Origin: Mycobacterium sp. 852013-50091_SCH5140682 | Lineage (GTDB): Bacteria > Actinomycetota > Actinomycetes > Mycobacteriales > Mycobacteriaceae | Direction of reading: 5' to 3' | Assembly: GCF_001665685.1 (NCBI RefSeq) | Contig: NZ_LZTB01000004.1 | Coordinates: forward strand, 86,936 to 150,935 | Length of the DNA: 64,000 nucleotides | Part shown: positions 61,914 through 64,000 of the stretch, piece after piece | How the letters are laid out: each line of letters begins with the position of its first letter | How positions within the stretch are numbered: position 1 is the stretch's first letter | Notes under the pieces: model-generated | Seen by the model: only the letters and a program-made list of their open reading frames with translations | Database searches by the model: none | Told to the model about the DNA's origin: nothing | Program-made: the position numbers and the translations under genes

Positions 61914-63401
61914 ATGACGTCGACCCCCGTAGGCCAAGAACCGAAATTGCACAAAGGCACCAACTGGTGGGGTGCCTTCGTCATCGGTTTGGCCGGCCCC
62001 ATCCTCGTCACCGGCATCGACCCCCCAGCTGTCCAGGCCTTAGGGGCCGCCGCGATACCCCTGCTGGCTGTCACGACAGCGATAGGGGTGCTGTTGTGTC
62101 TGTTCGCCGCCGAACTGGCCGCCGTCATGCCGCACCGCACCGGCGGACTGCCCTCCTACACCACCGAATCCTTCGAACTGGTCCACCCCGCCACCGCCAC
62201 CCACCTCGGCGGCCTCTCGGCCTGGGCTTATTGGCTGGGCTGGTTCCCGGTCGCCCCCATCAACATGATCCTGGCCTCGGCCTACATCACCCAGCTGTTT
62301 TCCATACCGCAGGGTCCGTCATTTCTACCGTTCGGCGGTTTGGGTAGCCCGATTTCCTTGGCCGTCCTGATCATCTCCGTGATCGCCATCGCGATCATGT
62401 ATGTGCCTGCCTACTTCGGCATCAAACTGGGCGCCGAATTCGCCACCATCTTGGGCATCGTGTCCATGGCACCACTGACCCTGCTCATCCTGCTGCCGCT
62501 GTTCCACCCGAGCTCGATACACCTGAGCAACCTCGCCGGATTCCATTTCGCCCCCGGCGTCACCGGTAGCCCCACGATGATCCTGGCGTGGATGTTCGTC
62601 ATGACCTGGTCGGTGCTGGCCATGGAAGCCGCCGCCTGCTACCTCGGCGAATGCCGCAACCCCGCACGCGACGCGAAGATCGCCATGACCATGGAAGGCA
62701 TCTACGGGTTCTTCATCTTCGTATTCATGGCTGTCGCGCTGGTTGCGGTGCTGGGTGTCGCCAAGGACGCCGACCCGCTCACGATCTTCTCCGCACTGAT
62801 TACCGGCGTCACCGGCACGACCGGCGGCTGGGTGGAATGGGCATTGGGATTGCCCCTCATCGTGGCCCTGCTGCTCTCGGTACTCAACGCGATCATGGGC
62901 TGCGCCCGCTCGCTGTATCAGGCGTCCGAGGACGGCATGCTGCCCCGCTGGTTCGGCCGCCTCAACACCCACGGCGTGCCCGCTCGCGCGATGGCATTCA
63001 ACGTGGTCTGTTCGTTCCTGGTCCTGCTGTTCGGCAGCCCCCTGCGGATCTACATCTTCTCCAACATGGGCTACCTCTTCTCGGCCGGTCTCGTATTCTT
63101 CGCTTACTTTGCCCACCGCCAGACACGTCCATCGGTGCACCGCCCGGTGCGACTGCCGGGCTTCATGCGCTGGGTCTCCCTCGCCATCGGATTGTTCGTC
63201 CTGGTGCTGTGGCTCTTCGGCGGCTGGAACAGTCCATCGATCGTCGTCGGCACCACGAGTCACACCCTGTTCTTCGTCGGCGTCCTGATCCTCGCCGCCT
63301 ATGTGCCCCTGCACCTCTGGCGACGCATCACCGACCGCCGTCTGGAACCCGCACCCATCCTCGTTGAGCCCGCACCCGAACCCGAACCGGAACCCGTATG
63401 A
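61914..63401 (+). CDS. APC superfamily amino acid permease
   Basis: 495 residues, about 12 helices, N-terminal NWWGAFVIGLAGPILVTGIDP and the APC motif GECRNPARDAKIAM in the loop after helix 6. The tail ends in Glu-Pro repeats (EPAPEPEPEPV). ATG at 61914 with GAAGGG. It differs clearly from the permease at 16726. Its stop overlaps the next ATG (ATGA). Confidence 0.9.
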   Translation: MTSTPVGQEPKLHKGTNWWGAFVIGLAGPILVTGIDPPAVQALGAAAIPLLAVTTAIGVLLCLFAAELAAVMPHRTGGLPSYTTESFELVHPATATHLGGLSAWAYWLGWFPVAPINMILASAYITQLFSIPQGPSFLPFGGLGSPISLAVLIISVIAIAIMYVPAYFGIKLGAEFATILGIVSMAPLTLLILLPLFHPSSIHLSNLAGFHFAPGVTGSPTMILAWMFVMTWSVLAMEAAACYLGECRNPARDAKIAMTMEGIYGFFIFVFMAVALVAVLGVAKDADPLTIFSALITGVTGTTGGWVEWALGLPLIVALLLSVLNAIMGCARSLYQASEDGMLPRWFGRLNTHGVPARAMAFNVVCSFLVLLFGSPLRIYIFSNMGYLFSAGLVFFAYFAHRQTRPSVHRPVRLPGFMRWVSLAIGLFVLVLWLFGGWNSPSIVVGTTSHTLFFVGVLILAAYVPLHLWRRITDRRLEPAPILVEPAPEPEPEPV

Positions 63402-63871
63402 ACACGCGATTCAAACGCCGCCGCGGCGACCAGCAACCCACCTCACCCCGCGATGTCGTCGTCGTCCTACGGCCCGACGCCCCGGCGTCCGATGCACTCT
63501 TCAAAGCCGCTCGCGCCGCAGGCGGCACCGCGACAGTCGTTGTGCCGCTGAAGATTCACGGTTACTCGCTCGGGATGCCCAACCCTGGTCTCATGCCCAC
63601 TGCGCGAGAATCGGCGGCCGCCAACACCGGGGTCACCAAGGCCGTCGACCGGCTGCGTCGCGCGGGTGTCGACGTGGACGGTCAGATCGTCGTCACCCGC
63701 CACGCCGACCGTGCGATCACACGAATTGTTCGCCTACGTGGCGCAACGCGGGTCCTGATGGAAACGTCGACCTCCAGTCCGCTTCGGCGGTTCCTGGAGG
63801 GCGACTTGCATCGCCAGCTCGCACGCCGACTAGAACCTCGCGTGACCGTCGAATCGATACCCCAGCCCTGA
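63398..63871 (+). CDS. Small Usp-like protein coupled to the permease
   Basis: 157 residues, basic N-terminus (RFKRRRGDQQP) then an alternating beta/alpha pattern (DVVVVLRPDAPASDALFKAA, TATVVVPLKIHG, GVDVDGQIVVTRHADRAI, ATRVLMET) like a universal stress/nucleotide-binding fold, without a clear GxxGxxxS ATP motif. Start overlaps the permease stop. Such domains often regulate APC permeases as a C-terminal extension; here it is a separate chain. Confidence 0.72.
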   Translation: MNTRFKRRRGDQQPTSPRDVVVVLRPDAPASDALFKAARAAGGTATVVVPLKIHGYSLGMPNPGLMPTARESAAANTGVTKAVDRLRRAGVDVDGQIVVTRHADRAITRIVRLRGATRVLMETSTSSPLRRFLEGDLHRQLARRLEPRVTVESIPQP

Positions 63872-63960
63872 TGCACTAGCCCGACAGACGCCCCGGTTCC
63901 TGCACCGTGGCCAGATCCGAAATTGAACTCTCAATGAGCGTGCCGCATCGCCAAAATGGC

Positions 63961-64000
63961 CTGTCTCTTATACACATCTGACGCTGCCGACGATCGCATA
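63961..64000. other. Illumina Nextera adapter sequence (not genomic)
   Basis: CTGTCTCTTATACACATCT (63961-63979) is the transposon mosaic end, followed by GACGCTGCCGACGA (63980-63993), the reverse of the Nextera read-1 adapter. The last bases TCGCATA (63994-64000) would then be the start of an i5 index, reverse-complemented. The genome sequence ends at about 63960. Confidence 0.98.

Noticed and set aside
62325..63314. A 329-codon minus-strand frame rich in Asp, Glu, Gln and His.
   Set aside because: Antisense shadow of the permease at 61914-63401.
1..64000. CRISPR arrays, insertion sequences, prophage or attachment-site repeats.
   Set aside because: No regularly spaced repeats, transposase or integrase reading frames, and no repeat of the tRNA 3' end were seen.

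Overview
The window looks like chromosomal DNA of a fast-growing mycobacterium (Mycolicibacterium type). It is GC-rich and carries MmpS/MmpL, a PknK-type kinase, a dodecin, RipB/RipD-like NlpC/P60, BlaI/M56 and L,D-transpeptidase genes, and a gyrase-like pair that resembles the atypical topoisomerase TopoM of M. smegmatis. No phage, insertion sequence or CRISPR array was recognised. The last 40 bases are Nextera library adapter, so the right edge is an assembly end and not genome.

Region by region. 1-3.3 kb: an mmpS-mmpL lipid/drug exporter pair (mmpL runs off the left edge) divergent from a TetR regulator across a 10-bp-arm palindrome. 3.3-8.4 kb: a YigZ/IMPACT protein and the two subunits of a TopoM-like type II topoisomerase. 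9-23.8 kb: a catabolic island of 14 genes. It holds a GMC dehydrogenase with its small subunit, two LLM flavoproteins, an SDR, a thioesterase, an alpha-ketoglutarate semialdehyde dehydrogenase-like and a second aldehyde dehydrogenase, an APC permease, a FadR-type GntR regulator, a proline racemase/hydroxyproline epimerase-family protein, a DapA-family protein and a CynX-type MFS exporter/importer. Almost every transcription unit in it starts with a copy of the dyad TTGTCGACAA, often extended to TTGTGNNTTGTCGACAAT. This reads as one regulon under the local GntR protein. The epimerase, DapA-family and semialdehyde dehydrogenase genes fit 4-hydroxy-proline breakdown to 2-oxoglutarate.

24-30 kb: cell-envelope and stress genes (lipoprotein, dodecin, orphan winged-helix regulator, NlpC/P60 hydrolase, M56 peptidase-BlaI pair, and an L,D-transpeptidase that lacks its N-terminus and abuts an HNH gene that lacks a clean end). 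30-35.7 kb is an accessory stretch of lower GC with an HNH nuclease, small membrane/secreted ORFs, a ferric-reductase-like membrane protein and an SDR plus Baeyer-Villiger monooxygenase pair. 35.8-42 kb: an MmcO-like Tat-exported multicopper oxidase, a VOC protein and PknK.

42-60 kb is a long divergent cluster for uptake and oxidative cleavage of a small organic molecule, most simply an organosulfur source: an oligopeptide-type ABC importer (binding protein, two permeases, fused double ATPase), five LLM monooxygenases, three DszC/SfnB-like acyl-CoA-dehydrogenase-type monooxygenases, two aldo/keto reductases and an MFS transporter, nearly all translationally coupled. No flavin reductase is encoded with them. 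60-64 kb: a secreted protein, an unusual tRNA-Arg(ACG), a small HNH protein, a second APC permease and a small Usp-like protein, then adapter sequence.
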